In this document: positions 8,801 to 16,034 of the stretch, piece after piece | How the letters are laid out: each line of letters begins with the position of its first letter | Numbering within the stretch: the stretch's first letter is position 1 | Source of the DNA: an uncultured Clostridia bacterium | GTDB taxonomy: Bacteria > Bacillota > Clostridia > UMGS1883 | Direction of reading: 5' to 3' | Assembly (NCBI GenBank): GCA_947629615.1 | Contig: CANRER010000002.1 | Coordinates: 1-30,232, forward strand | Length of the DNA stretch: 30,232 nt | The notes under the pieces: model-generated | What the model saw: the letters and a program-made list of their open reading frames with translations, nothing else | What the model was told of the DNA's origin: nothing | The model's database searches: none | Made by a program: the position numbers and the translations under genes

Positions 8801-9773
8801 CGGCCTGCCGCGCGGGCGGCATAGCAAAGCCGCCTTCCTCGTCGAGAGCCGAAACCTCAACCGTCCAGCCGGAGGCGCGGGCCGGGCCGCGCAGCTCAAT
8901 GTCGATATCAAGCCTCGCCGAATTGCCGCCACTTATGTCGGTGCGGACGGTGTAGTCGGCAATACTCAGCTCGGGGCGGCTTATCAGCATAACGTCGCGG
9001 AAGATGCCGCCGTCATATATCATGTCCTGATCCTCGAACCATGTTCCGTCGCAGAACTTATGCACCTCCACGGCCAACAGGTTCTCGCCTTCGGTCAAAA
9101 GGTCGGTTATGTCGAAGCGGTGGGGGCTGAAGCTGTCCTCGCTGTAGCCGGCCTCGCGGCCGTTCACGTACACGTAGTAGGCCGACTCCACGCCGTCGAA
9201 CTGTATGTAAACCCTTCTCCCCTCCTCGGTCATCGAGGGCGGCAGAACGAAGCTTTTCCTGTACAGACCGACGGGGTTGTATTCGACCGGGGCCTCGGGC
9301 GCGGAGAGCCGCTCCCCCTGCCACGGCATAGTTACGTTGGTATATATTGGGAAATCAAAGCCCTGCGTCGTCCAGCTTTGGGGCAGGGCGACGGTTTTCC
9401 AGCCGTCGGCTGGATTTTCGGCGTAGCCGGGGAGCATAAAGCCGCCGTCTATCAGCCTTTGCGCCTCGGCGGAGTTTTTCACAACCGTGAGCCGCCACTC
9501 CCGCCCCTCGCCCGTTAGCAGGCGCATATATTCGCTGTTTTCCCTCGCGTCGTAATCCCACACGGCGACCGCCGCGGCCTCGGCGCTTTGGTAGGGTATA
9601 ACGTTTACGGAGGCCCGCTCGCGGTTTACGGCGAAAACGTCCTCGGCGGGGAGGCCTCCGCTGATTTTGCCCGTCCATTCCGCGTGGGTAAAAAGCCCCG
9701 CTCCGGACGCGGCTCCCGTTCCTATCAGCAGCCCTGCCAAAAGCAGCAGCGCCGCGGTCTTTGCCTTTTTCAT
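5805..9773 (-). CDS. Secreted LacZ-type GH2 beta-galactosidase with C-terminal LamG-like domain
   Basis: 1322 residues. Signal peptide: MKKAKTAALLLLAGLLIG, then GAASGAG. Domains: GH2 sugar-binding jelly roll at about 90-260 (LPQSWTTQGFDFPIYTN); Ig-like at about 265-385; TIM barrel at about 395-690 (GVNRHETDP, AVRTSHY); acid/base WSIGNELAY (E519); nucleophile CEYDHAMGNS (E588); DUF4981-type linker domain at about 705-800; beta-galactosidase small-chain domain at about 825-1095; LamG-like domain at about 1125-1308. It is longer than E. coli LacZ because of the extra C-terminal LamG. Longer frames reach 9872, but the GGGAGG at 9782-9787 is eight bases from the ATG at 9773 and only two from the ATG at 9779. 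It is first gene of an operon with GH1. Likely it removes terminal beta-galactose from plant polysaccharide outside the membrane. Confidence 0.92.
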   Translation of the reverse strand: MKKAKTAALLLLAGLLIGTGAASGAGLFTHAEWTGKISGGLPAEDVFAVNRERASVNVIPYQSAEAAAVAVWDYDARENSEYMRLLTGEGREWRLTVVKNSAEAQRLIDGGFMLPGYAENPADGWKTVALPQSWTTQGFDFPIYTNVTMPWQGERLSAPEAPVEYNPVGLYRKSFVLPPSMTEEGRRVYIQFDGVESAYYVYVNGREAGYSEDSFSPHRFDITDLLTEGENLLAVEVHKFCDGTWFEDQDMIYDGGIFRDVMLISRPELSIADYTVRTDISGGNSARLDIDIELRGPARASGWTVEVSALDEEGGFAMPPARQAVRTDGKGAAEVKISANVDNPKLWSAERPNLYALVLTLTDEKGRTAEAVSAQLGFREIGFTSAELDDEHRLVTKEWQSVTINGGRLLLKGVNRHETDPFFGKAVPRATALEDVRLMKENNINAVRTSHYSDDSYFYWLCNKYGLYVMAETNLECHALMNDDAARARFYELAIDRTATAFERLKNEPCVVAWSIGNELAYTDDPASSGGMFLDMVRFFKDNDPTRPVHSESLGSSLGVDMASNMYPSSDSLRHAAGHGKMPYIMCEYDHAMGNSVGALKEYWDAIRGADNMLGGFIWDWADQARALPLPEGAWDYYASDGAHKNLYGDLSPGRFFGYGGDFGDNPNDGSFCQNGLVSPDRTPQPELREVKYQYQSFWFGGEGRKITVYNENAFRNLNEYDLCWRLLKNGLPISEGSLVADAAPGEMRTLELPCSLPENVAEGDELCLDLSVKIRAAEGLLSAGTEVAYGQIALPAAAKASRAAESGGEVRISETETAYAVSGADFSFSISKADASISDYKYKGETLVISGPKPNFRRGYVENDHNSARQRLFDRSWLSAGDGARAESLTVDGNVITAVLTFPNAPGARETVTYTVTGGGRVSVAFAMDGTASKLSNYLRVGSIMTLPSGFEAVTWYGGGPLEGYNDRKSGARDEVWHGTATDFFFPFMRADDCGNLTDVRWISVDGPGENGLLVAASSPMEASALHFTPLDLNNANHPYELRPRAETLLSVDYGSMGTGSATCGQGTLPQYLLPNDRVYRWEYTIIPVPNAATDEQRSELAAAYRDTPPAVEDKSKNGLVIPLPDTARIDESGGESRLVGSVAAPLPDGIFEGKRSFTVEAVVTPTGDPAFNMFVGKGDYAFALRTRPGTLDFHIFAGGAWRSIAYYMPDEMKAGWVGRRHQTAGVYDAQNNTISLYADGKVLAVQPTGTDEGVAASDYDFTIGACPDTGRGSEADFHAVRAYSRALTEAELASQITAEPMLPPEDASVELWLDFTELKK

Positions 9774-9862
9774 TTTCATTTCCTCCCGGAAAATTTTATA
9801 TTTACTGTACTGACGCCGACGCGCCGTTCCCGAGGCGCGCCGCGCGGCTATTCGCGGAATTA

Positions 9863-9891
9863 ATTGTATCATTTCGCCGGCTGTTTGTCAA
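9863..9891 (-). promoter_or_regulatory. Sigma-A-like promoter of the GH2-GH1 operon
   Basis: The minus strand reads TTGACA (9886-9891), 17 bases, TACAAT (9863-9868), leaving a leader of roughly 85 bases. The leader holds a small CGCGCC/GGCGCG hairpin (9820-9839). No catabolite-repression site was recognised. Confidence 0.75.
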
Positions 9892-9909
9892 CGCATATTT
9901 AGGTTTTTC

Positions 9910-9938
9910 TTGACATATCGGCCCCGAGATTATATAAT
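9910..9938 (+). promoter_or_regulatory. Consensus sigma-A-like promoter of the exonuclease gene
   Basis: Perfect TTGACA (9910-9915), 17 bases, perfect TATAAT (9933-9938). It is divergent from the GH2 promoter, with the two -35 boxes 18 bases apart. Confidence 0.85.
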
Positions 9939-9958
9939 ATAGCAAAAGGAGAATTAAA

Positions 9959-10498
9959 ATGAACGAACGATATACGGTTTTTGACGTTGAAACGCCGAAC
10001 CGCCTTAACAACAGAATGAGCGCACTCGGATTGACGGTCGTCGAAAACGGCGAGATAACGGACGAGCGGGCGTACCTGATAGACCCGGAGTGTTGGTTCG
10101 ACGCCTTCAACACGGCCCTTACGGGAATAACGCCCGAGGCCGTGCGCGGCAAGCCGACCTTCGGCGAGCTTTGGCCCGAGCTTGAGCCGTATTTTTCAGG
10201 CGGGGTGCTGGTGGCGCACAACGCGCCCTTTGATATGTGCGTGCTGGCGAAGTGCCTTCGCGCCTACGGCATAAGCTGGCGCGGCGAGGCCCCCTACGCC
10301 TGCACCTGCCGCATGGGGCGGCGGGCGCTGCCCTATCTTCCGAACCACAAGCTGAACACCATGTGCGCCGCCTTGGGCATAGGCCTCGACCACCACAACG
10401 CCATGAGCGACGCTCACGCCGCCGCCGAGCTGCTGAGATATTACATATCCGCGGGCGAGGATATCGGCTCGTATGTTAAAAGCTACCGCTTTTACTGA
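9959..10498 (+). CDS. DEDDh-family 3'-5' exonuclease (DnaQ/epsilon-like)
   Basis: 179 residues, a stand-alone exonuclease domain. Exo I: FDVETP, where the first D and E of the DEDD set sit. Exo II: VAHNAPFDMCVL. Exo III: HHNAMSDAHAAAEL, with the H and last D. Members remove nucleotides from 3' ends using two metal ions (family knowledge). The FDVET motif with P replaces the more usual FDxETTG, as seen in several stand-alone clostridial relatives. AGGAG (9947-9951) is seven bases before the ATG. It is monocistronic with its own strong promoter, immediately upstream of the SRP RNA gene. Whether it proofreads for a polymerase or trims RNA/DNA fragments is not evident. Confidence 0.87.
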   Translation: MNERYTVFDVETPNRLNNRMSALGLTVVENGEITDERAYLIDPECWFDAFNTALTGITPEAVRGKPTFGELWPELEPYFSGGVLVAHNAPFDMCVLAKCLRAYGISWRGEAPYACTCRMGRRALPYLPNHKLNTMCAALGIGLDHHNAMSDAHAAAELLRYYISAGEDIGSYVKSYRFY

Positions 10499-10527
10499 AA
10501 CTGTCGAAAAAAATTTTGAAAAACCCC

Positions 10528-10556
10528 TTGCAAGTTTGATAATTTTATAGTATAAT
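10528..10556 (+). promoter_or_regulatory. Promoter of the SRP RNA gene
   Basis: TTGCAA (10528-10533), 17 bases, TATAAT (10551-10556). The predicted start falls at about 10562, where the terminal helix of the RNA begins. Confidence 0.8.
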
Positions 10557-10561
10557 ATCAA

Positions 10562-10835
10562 TGTCGTACTAACCGGGGAGGCAGCGGCGCCCTGTATCCG
10601 CAATCCGCTATAGCGGGGGCTAACTCCCTGATTGAGGCAATAATTCTGTGCAGCAGGCGGCTGTAAGTGGCGTTGACGGCCGGGTCTTGCGCAATGCGGG
10701 CCCGTGAACCTTGTCAGGCGGGGAACCGAGCAGCAATAAGCGGTAACCCGTATGTGCCGCAAGGGCGCCTGGTCCGAGCTAACTGCGGCCATACCGTGCA
10801 TGGTTTGTTGTCGATTTCGGGGTGTACGACATTTT
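10562..10835 (+). ncRNA. ffs: Large (Bacillus-type) signal recognition particle RNA
   Basis: About 270 nucleotides, the size of the Gram-positive scRNA. The ends pair perfectly: TGTCGTAC (10562-10569) with GTACGACA (10824-10831), followed by a T-run. Domain IV, which binds Ffh, is at about 10700-10745. It shows GTCAGG, then a CGG-GGAA-CCG stem with a GNRA tetraloop (10719-10728), then AGCAGCA. The long outer arms correspond to the Alu-like domain that is absent from E. coli 4.5S RNA. Its position directly before dnaX matches the conserved arrangement in Bacillus. A reading frame running into dnaX from 10752 lies inside this RNA and is not translated. Confidence 0.93.
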
Positions 10836-10859
10836 TATTATGCAAAAGCCGGTGATGAT

Positions 10860-12476
10860 ATGGCCTATCAGGCTCTTTACCGAAAGTGGCGGCCCCTCAC
10901 CTTCGACGACGTCGTAGGCCAGAGGCACGTCACAGACACAATTAAAAACGAGGTCAAAAACGGCGCGGTTGGTCACGCCTTTTTGTTCTGCGGCTCGCGC
11001 GGCACGGGTAAAACCTCCACCGCGCGTATCTTCAGCCGCGCGATAAACTGCGAAAACCCGAAGGACGGCAACCCTTGCAACGAGTGCCCCACCTGCCGCG
11101 GTATTCTCGACGGCGGCATTATGGACATAACCGAAATCGACGCCGCCAGCAACAGCGGCGTGGACAATATCCGCTCCCTGCGCGAGGAGGCCGCCTACAG
11201 CGCGGCGGTCACAAAATACAAGGTCTATATCATCGACGAGGTTCACGCTCTCAGCGACAACGCCTTTAACGCGCTGCTGAAGCTGCTCGAGGAGCCGCCC
11301 GAGCACGTCAAGTTCGTGCTGGCGACGACCGAGGCCCATCAGGTTATGGATACGATAAGCTCCCGCTGTCAGCGGTTCGACTTCAAGCGCATCACCGCCG
11401 ACGACATATATCAAAGGCTGAGCTTTATTTGCTCCGCCGAGGGCATAACCGCCGAGGAGCGCGCGCTGCGAATGATAGCCCGCGCCGCCGACGGGTCGCT
11501 GCGCGACGCGCTCTCGTACCTCGACCCCTGCGCGGCCGCCGGGCAAAGCGTTACGGCGGACTTTGTGGCCGACTTCCTCGGCCGCTCGTCCGACGGAGCC
11601 GCCGTGGAGCTGTGCCGCGCCATAGCGGCGGGCGACTCCGCAGCCGCCGTCGCCTGCCTCGACGCCGTGTCGTCGCGCGGGCGTTCCTTCCCGGCCTTTA
11701 TCGAAACCACAATTCAGGCCCTAAGAGATATGCTCGTGTCAAAATCCGTCCGCTCCCCGAGGAGCGATTTCTCGCCCGAGGAGAGCGCCGAGCTTTACAA
11801 AATCGCGGGCGGCATAAGCGCGGAAAAGCTGATATATTCGATAAAAACCCTGTCCGAGTCGCTGTGGTCGGCAAGGCAGAGCTCGCTGCCCTCGGTGATA
11901 TTCGAGGCCGCAGTAATCAAGCTTTGCCTCGGCGGAAGCGACGGCTCCTACGACGCGCTGCTTGCCCGCGTGGGCGAGCTGGAGCGCAAAATCGCCTGCG
12001 GCGAGGTCGGCGCGGCGGCGGAGATAAAGCCTCCCGCCACGGCCGAGGCCGCGCCCGAGTCCGAGCCTCCCTCCCCCGCGAGCGAGGCCGCCCCGCCAGA
12101 GGAGGCCGAGCGCGAAACTCTCGCCCCGCAGCCGGAGTTCGTGGACGCGGTTAAGGCCAAGTGGCCCGAGATAATGGAAAGTATTTTGGCCGACAACAGG
12201 GTTATTCTCTACACCGCGCTGCAAACCTGCGCCCTGAGGGATTTCGACGGCAAGCTCGCCCTGACCTTCGCCGATGACGGCTTCGCCGAGTTCCGCGACA
12301 TGGTGTCGCCCGATACGGACTACCTCGCGGGCCTTATAAAGCGGGTGTGCGGCATAGACTGCGCCGTCACGCTTCGGCGCGACGCGGATTTTGCCAAAAA
12401 GCCGCAAATTAAGCGGAGCGACCCGCTGGACGCCCTGCTCGGGCTTCCGATAACCGAGATAAAATCCAGAGAATGA
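10860..12476 (+). CDS. dnaX: DNA polymerase III subunit gamma/tau
   Basis: 538 residues. It is the ATPase motor of the clamp loader that places the sliding clamp on DNA and couples it to the polymerase. The N-terminus MAYQALYRKWRP is typical. Walker A GSRGTGKT (45-52); zinc cysteines C64, C73, C76, C79; Walker B VYIIDE (122-127); sensor/arginine-finger region ISSRCQRFDFKR. AAA+ and collar domains fill about 1-370. A Pro/Ala/Glu-rich linker (about 390-425) leads to a tau-like C-terminal domain. I see no obvious slippery A-run for a frameshifted gamma form. The ATG at 10860 is preceded by GGTGAT (10851-10856), complementary to the 16S 3' end, and lies just beyond the SRP RNA terminator. Confidence 0.96.
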   Translation: MAYQALYRKWRPLTFDDVVGQRHVTDTIKNEVKNGAVGHAFLFCGSRGTGKTSTARIFSRAINCENPKDGNPCNECPTCRGILDGGIMDITEIDAASNSGVDNIRSLREEAAYSAAVTKYKVYIIDEVHALSDNAFNALLKLLEEPPEHVKFVLATTEAHQVMDTISSRCQRFDFKRITADDIYQRLSFICSAEGITAEERALRMIARAADGSLRDALSYLDPCAAAGQSVTADFVADFLGRSSDGAAVELCRAIAAGDSAAAVACLDAVSSRGRSFPAFIETTIQALRDMLVSKSVRSPRSDFSPEESAELYKIAGGISAEKLIYSIKTLSESLWSARQSSLPSVIFEAAVIKLCLGGSDGSYDALLARVGELERKIACGEVGAAAEIKPPATAEAAPESEPPSPASEAAPPEEAERETLAPQPEFVDAVKAKWPEIMESILADNRVILYTALQTCALRDFDGKLALTFADDGFAEFRDMVSPDTDYLAGLIKRVCGIDCAVTLRRDADFAKKPQIKRSDPLDALLGLPITEIKSRE

Positions 12477-12490
12477 AAGGAACGATAAAA

Positions 12491-12841
12491 ATGGCAAAAG
12501 GCGGTTTTCCCAGAGGAATGGGCGGCATGGGCGGCAATATGAACAATATGCTGCGCCAAGCGAAAAAAATGCAGGAGGAAATGGAAAAGGCGCAGGAGGC
12601 CCTTGAGCAAAAGGAGCTTGAGGCCAGCGTCGGCGGCGGGGCCGTCAGCGTAAAGGTGAACGGCAAAAAAGAGGTGCTTTCCATCGCCATCAGCCCCGAC
12701 GCGGTGGATCCCGACGACGTGGAAATGCTCCAAGACCTGCTCGTCACGGCCGTGAACGAGGCTCTGCGCAAGGCCGACGAGGCCGCTGCGAGCTCGCTTT
12801 CCGGCATTACCGGCGGCATGAGCATACCCGGCTTGTTTTAG
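12491..12841 (+). CDS. ybaB: YbaB/EbfC family nucleoid-associated protein
   Basis: 116 residues: a glycine/methionine-rich start (GGFPRGMGGMGGNMNNM), the long helix MLRQAKKMQEEMEKAQ, and the beta-strand core VSVKVNGKKEVLSIAISPD. The family forms DNA-binding dimers in the nucleoid, and the gene sits between dnaX and recR in many bacteria. The ATG at 12491 has AAAGGA (12476-12481) nine bases upstream. An earlier ATG at 12473, overlapping the dnaX stop, lacks a Shine-Dalgarno site and would add a non-conserved MKGTIK. Confidence 0.94.
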   Translation: MAKGGFPRGMGGMGGNMNNMLRQAKKMQEEMEKAQEALEQKELEASVGGGAVSVKVNGKKEVLSIAISPDAVDPDDVEMLQDLLVTAVNEALRKADEAAASSLSGITGGMSIPGLF

Positions 12842-12850
12842 GAGGCGGCC

Positions 12851-13450
12851 ATGTCCTCACTGTACCCGCCGTCACTGACGGCGCTTATCGAAGAATTTGA
12901 AAAGCTGCCCGGCATCGGCCACAAGAGCGCCGTTCGGCTGGCTTTCCATATAATGGGCGTGTCGGACGAGAAGGCCCGCCGCTTCGCCGACGCAGTGCTT
13001 AACGCGAAGGCTACGGTGCGGCTGTGCGAAACCTGCCAAAGCCTGACGGACGTTTCGCCCTGCGCCCTCTGCTCCGACCCGAGGCGCGACAGAAGCTGTA
13101 TCTGCGTGGTGGAAAGCCCAAAGGATCTCGTAGCGATGGAAAAGACCCGCGAATACAAGGGGCTTTACCACGTGCTGCACGGGGCTATCTCGCCTATGGA
13201 CGGCGTCGGCGCGGAGGACCTGAAAATCAAGGAGCTTCTCGCCCGCCTCACCCCCGAGGTCGAGGAGGTCATCATGGCCACTAACCCAACCGTCGAGGGC
13301 GAGGCGACGGCCATGTACATCGCGCGGCTGATACGCCCCTTAGGCGTTAAGGTGACGCGCATCGCCCACGGCATACCCGTCGGCGGCGACATCGAATTTG
13401 CCGACGAAATGACGCTGGCAAGGGCGATGGAGGGCAGACGCGAAATATAA
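12851..13450 (+). CDS. recR: Recombination mediator RecR
   Basis: 199 residues, normal family length. It acts with RecO (and RecF) to load RecA on gapped DNA. Helix-hairpin-helix LPGIGHKSA (19-27); zinc finger C59, C62, C71, C74; Toprim domain from about 80 (ICVVESPKDLVAMEKT); conserved C-terminal Walker-like strands (ATNPTVEGEATAMYI; IAHGIPVGGDIEFAD). GGAGG (12841-12845) touches the ybaB stop, so translation is likely coupled. Confidence 0.97.
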   Translation: MSSLYPPSLTALIEEFEKLPGIGHKSAVRLAFHIMGVSDEKARRFADAVLNAKATVRLCETCQSLTDVSPCALCSDPRRDRSCICVVESPKDLVAMEKTREYKGLYHVLHGAISPMDGVGAEDLKIKELLARLTPEVEEVIMATNPTVEGEATAMYIARLIRPLGVKVTRIAHGIPVGGDIEFADEMTLARAMEGRREI

Positions 13451-13465
13451 AGCAAGGTGATAAAA

Positions 13466-14356
13466 GTGATCAGCGCTTTAACTCCCGGCGCTCTCGTGCT
13501 TGAGGGCGGCGGCATGAGAGGGGCCTTTTCGGCCGGAGTTACCGACTATTTTCTGGACGAAGGGCTGTTGTTCGACCATATCTACGGCGTTTCAATCGGC
13601 GCGTGCCACGCCTGCAGCTACATTTCTCAACAGCGGGGCAGGGCCTACCGCATAGTGGCCGACTACATAAACGACCCGCGCTATATGAGCTATAAAAAGC
13701 TGGCGTTCGGCGGCAACCTGTTCTCGCCCGAATTTATATACCACACTATCCCCGACGAGCTCGACCCCTTCGATTACGACGCGTTCCGCGAATACAAGGG
13801 CGATTTTTGCGTCGTTATGACCGACTGCAAAACCGGCGCGGCGAAGTACGCGAGGGTGAGCGACCTAAAAACCGAGGTGGACTATGTGAGGGCGTCGGCT
13901 TCGCTGCCGGGCCTGAGCCGCATAGTCAAAGTCGGCGGCGGCGACTACCTCGACGGCGGCATGGCCGATTCGATACCCGTCAAAAGGGCGGCGGCGGACG
14001 GCTGCAAAAAGACGGTCGCCGTGCTGACGCGCGAGGAGGGCTACGTCAAGGAGCCGAGCAAGGCCTACCGCATGACAATGCTGCTCCACCCGCTTCACCC
14101 GAAGCTGAGCGAGGCCGTGAAAACGCGCCATATAATGTATAACGAAACGCTCGATTACATAGACGAAAAAGAGGCGGCGGGCGAAATTTTCGTGCTGCGC
14201 CCCCCAAAGGGCAGCCTCCATGTGGGGCGGCTCGAACGCGACAGGGCCAAGCTCGACGACCTTTACCGCGTGGGCTACGAAACCGCGAAGGCCAAGGGAG
14301 CGGAGCTTAAGAAATACCTTGCCGCCGAAAACGCAAAGGAAGGAATTTTGCTATGA
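13466..14356 (+). CDS. Patatin-like phospholipase (RssA/YjjU type)
   Basis: 296 residues. A serine-aspartate dyad acyl hydrolase, probably acting on phospholipid or acylglycerol at the inner face of the membrane. Oxyanion loop EGGGMRGAF (13-21); nucleophile elbow GVSIGA with S43; catalytic D163 in DGGMADS. The C-terminal part (HPLHPKLSEAVKTRHIMYN) matches the DUF6363-type tail of bacterial members. GTG at 13466 is chosen because AAGGTGAT (13454-13461) sits four bases before it. The GTG at 13457 would lie inside that site. It follows recR by a few bases and overlaps the next gene by ATGA, so it is part of the dnaX operon. There is no signal peptide. Confidence 0.9.
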   Translation: MISALTPGALVLEGGGMRGAFSAGVTDYFLDEGLLFDHIYGVSIGACHACSYISQQRGRAYRIVADYINDPRYMSYKKLAFGGNLFSPEFIYHTIPDELDPFDYDAFREYKGDFCVVMTDCKTGAAKYARVSDLKTEVDYVRASASLPGLSRIVKVGGGDYLDGGMADSIPVKRAAADGCKKTVAVLTREEGYVKEPSKAYRMTMLLHPLHPKLSEAVKTRHIMYNETLDYIDEKEAAGEIFVLRPPKGSLHVGRLERDRAKLDDLYRVGYETAKAKGAELKKYLAAENAKEGILL

Positions 14357-15573
14357 AAACCACACCCGTGAAGGGCGCGAACGACTACCTGCCCGCCCAA
14401 GCGCGCGTGCGCGACTTTTTGCAGGAAAAAATTCTCGAAACCTACCGCGCGGCGGGCTTCGAGCGCATATACACCCCCATCATCGAAGACATTGAAAACC
14501 TTGACAAAAGCGACGGGGGCGAAAATCTGGCCCTCATCTTCAAGATAATGAAGCGCGGCGACAAGCTGGAAAAGGCCCTCGCCGAGGGCGGCGAGCTGTG
14601 CGACATGGGCCTGCGCTACGATTTAACCCTGCCGCTGACGCGCTATTACGCCAACAACCGCGCCTCGCTGATGAGTCCCTTCAAGGTCATACAGACCGAC
14701 AGAGTATACCGCGCCGAACGGCCTCAAAAGGGCCGCCTGCGCGAGTTCGTTCAGTGCGACATCGACATAATCGGCTCCGAAAGCCGCACCGCCGAGCTGG
14801 AGCTGATTTTGACCACCGCAAAGGCGCTGCGGGCCGTTGGGCTCGACAGCTTCAAGGTGAAGATAAACGACCGCCGCCTGCTGCGCTCGCTGCTGCTCAG
14901 CCTCGGCTTTGCCGAGGACAGCCTCGACGGGGTGTGCATAGCCCTCGACAAGCTCGACAAAATCGGCCCCGAGGGCGTAGCCGCCGAAATGCTGGGCAGG
15001 GGCTGCCCCGAGGCCGCTGTGAACGAGCTTTCCGCCCTGCTCGCCGAGGGGGCGGGCCTCGACGCCGTGAAGGCGCGGGCGGACGGCGAAGCCGTGAGCG
15101 ACCTTGAATTCATCATGAAGTCGGTCGCCGAAATCGGCGGCGTTGAGCTTGAATTTGACCTTAGCCTCGTGCGCGGGCAGGGCTACTATACCGGCACGGT
15201 TTTTGAGGTCGTCAGCTCCGAATTTCGCGGGGCGATTGCGGGCGGAGGCCGCTACGACAAGCTTATCGGCAAGTTCACCGGCGAGGACGTTCCCGCCGTC
15301 GGCTTTTCGATAGGCTTCGAGCGCATAGCCGCCATTCTTGCCGAAAGGGGCGCCGCGGCGGCGGGCAGGCCGAGGCTGGCGGTGGTTTACGACGAAAGGG
15401 ATTTCGTTAAGGCCAACGCTTACGCCGAGGAGCGCCGCGCGGACTACGACGTGACGCTTATCGAGCGGCCGAAAAAGCTGGGCAAGCTGCTTGGCCGCCT
15501 TGAGGAGCAGGGCTTCGCCTCCTTTTACGTTATCGGCTGGGAGGAAACCGAGCCGAAAACGCTCGGAGAATAA
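14353..15573 (+). CDS. hisS: Histidyl-tRNA synthetase, archaeal/eukaryotic-like motif type
   Basis: 406 residues, class II aminoacyl-tRNA synthetase charging tRNA-His. Motif 2: YRAERPQKGRLREFVQCD (R120, E122). Histidine motifs: LVRGQGYYTG (272-281) and AGGGRYD. The ATP/His pocket reads LRYDLTLPLTRYY, as in eukaryotic and archaeal HisRS, rather than the LRPEGT of E. coli and Bacillus. The usual LDYY of the histidine A-motif is QGYY. After motif 1 there is a GENLALIFKIMKRGDKLE insert. The anticodon-binding domain stops early (about 75 residues), lacking the last strand and helix. HisZ (the HisG regulator) is an alternative, but the intact histidine-binding motifs favour a working synthetase. 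GGAAGGA lies upstream and the ATGA overlap couples it to the lipase gene. Confidence 0.85.
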   Translation: MKTTPVKGANDYLPAQARVRDFLQEKILETYRAAGFERIYTPIIEDIENLDKSDGGENLALIFKIMKRGDKLEKALAEGGELCDMGLRYDLTLPLTRYYANNRASLMSPFKVIQTDRVYRAERPQKGRLREFVQCDIDIIGSESRTAELELILTTAKALRAVGLDSFKVKINDRRLLRSLLLSLGFAEDSLDGVCIALDKLDKIGPEGVAAEMLGRGCPEAAVNELSALLAEGAGLDAVKARADGEAVSDLEFIMKSVAEIGGVELEFDLSLVRGQGYYTGTVFEVVSSEFRGAIAGGGRYDKLIGKFTGEDVPAVGFSIGFERIAAILAERGAAAAGRPRLAVVYDERDFVKANAYAEERRADYDVTLIERPKKLGKLLGRLEEQGFASFYVIGWEETEPKTLGE

Positions 15574-15629
15574 CAACGGCTCGCGGACCATTCCCCACAA
15601 AGTTAATGAATAAGTAATGAATTAATATA

Positions 15630-15657
15630 GAAAATCCGCTTATGTGAGCGGATTTTC
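15630..15657. terminator. 11-bp hairpin after hisS, likely terminator
   Basis: GAAAATCCGCT (15630-15640), loop TATGTG, AGCGGATTTTC (15647-15657). It lies between convergent hisS and the ribbon-helix-helix gene. Its sequence is close to the hairpin at 4173, so it may belong to the repeat element rather than to hisS. Confidence 0.55.
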
Positions 15658-15661
15658 GTCA

Positions 15662-15700
15662 TTTTAAGCCCTTGAACCACGAACGAAAATCTCCCTCGGC
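15662..15700 (-). repeat. Dispersed repeat, copy B
   Basis: TTTTAAGCCCTTGAAC, CACGAACGAAAATC, TCCCTCGGC on the plus strand; near-identical to 4207-4246. On the minus strand both copies end one reading frame with FVR-G/S-SRA and TAA at the core. This follows from sequence identity and is not evidence of translation. Confidence 0.7.
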
Positions 15701-15722
15701 TGCGTCGCTTGTTGTGTACCAA

Positions 15723-15923
15723 TCAGTTCAAAGGCAGCGTCTGTCCATTCGCGTCCTTATCGCCGTTATCCATTTGTTCAAGCGCATATTCGCAGCATTG
15801 AATAACCAAGCTGTTCAAAGAGATGCTCTCGCTCTGCGAAATCACCGACATCTTGTCGATAAGAGATTTCGGAAACCTGAATGTTCTGTTGACTGTTTCC
15901 TCAGTTTTTCGTATTCTAAACAT
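15723..15923 (-). CDS. Small Arc/CopG-type ribbon-helix-helix protein
   Basis: 66 residues. TFRFPKSLIDKMSVIS gives the beta-strand and first helix, and LNSLVIQCCEYALEQM the second helix of a ribbon-helix-helix DNA-binding fold like Arc. Such proteins dimerise and bind palindromes as repressors, antitoxins or plasmid regulators (family knowledge). ATG at 15923 has AGGGAG (15932-15937) eight bases upstream; the longer frame from 15977 reads through the putative promoter. No toxin partner is adjacent. It sits in an AT-rich pocket beside a dispersed repeat, suggesting acquisition. It may control itself and the divergent secreted-protein gene through the TGCATTT motifs between them (inference). 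Confidence 0.7.
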   Translation of the reverse strand: MFRIRKTEETVNRTFRFPKSLIDKMSVISQSESISLNSLVIQCCEYALEQMDNGDKDANGQTLPLN

Positions 15924-15941
15924 ACAATCATCTCCCTTTTT

Positions 15942-16034
15942 ATTATACATTAAAATAGCATTTTTTATATACTGCATTTATGCAAATATTTAGTGTGTGC
16001 AATAAAATTATATTATTTTATATGCAAAATGCAC
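15942..16034. promoter_or_regulatory. AT-rich divergent control region with TGCATTT repeats
   Basis: TGCAT-TT-ATGCA palindrome at 15973-15984. A related TGCATTTTGCAT lies on the minus strand at 16022-16033, just before the -35 of the rightward promoter. A leftward TATAAT lies at 15942-15947 with no good -35. The arrangement suggests operators serving both directions; no protein is assigned from sequence. Confidence 0.4.

Noticed and set aside
9774..9872. 33-residue N-terminal extension of the GH2 protein
   Set aside because: It would overlap the -10 of the operon's own promoter and precede an obvious signal peptide.
10752..10859. N-terminal extension of dnaX from 10752
   Set aside because: It lies inside the SRP RNA; the conserved DnaX N-terminus MAYQALYRKWRP begins at 10860 after GGTGAT.
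15540..15573. Frameshift at the end of hisS explaining the short C-terminus
   Set aside because: I read the other two frames past 15573 and saw no HisRS-like tail; a truncated family variant is more likely.
15723..15923. Toxin-antitoxin pair around the ribbon-helix-helix gene
   Set aside because: No small partner gene adjoins it on the same strand; the neighbouring secreted protein does not look like a toxin.
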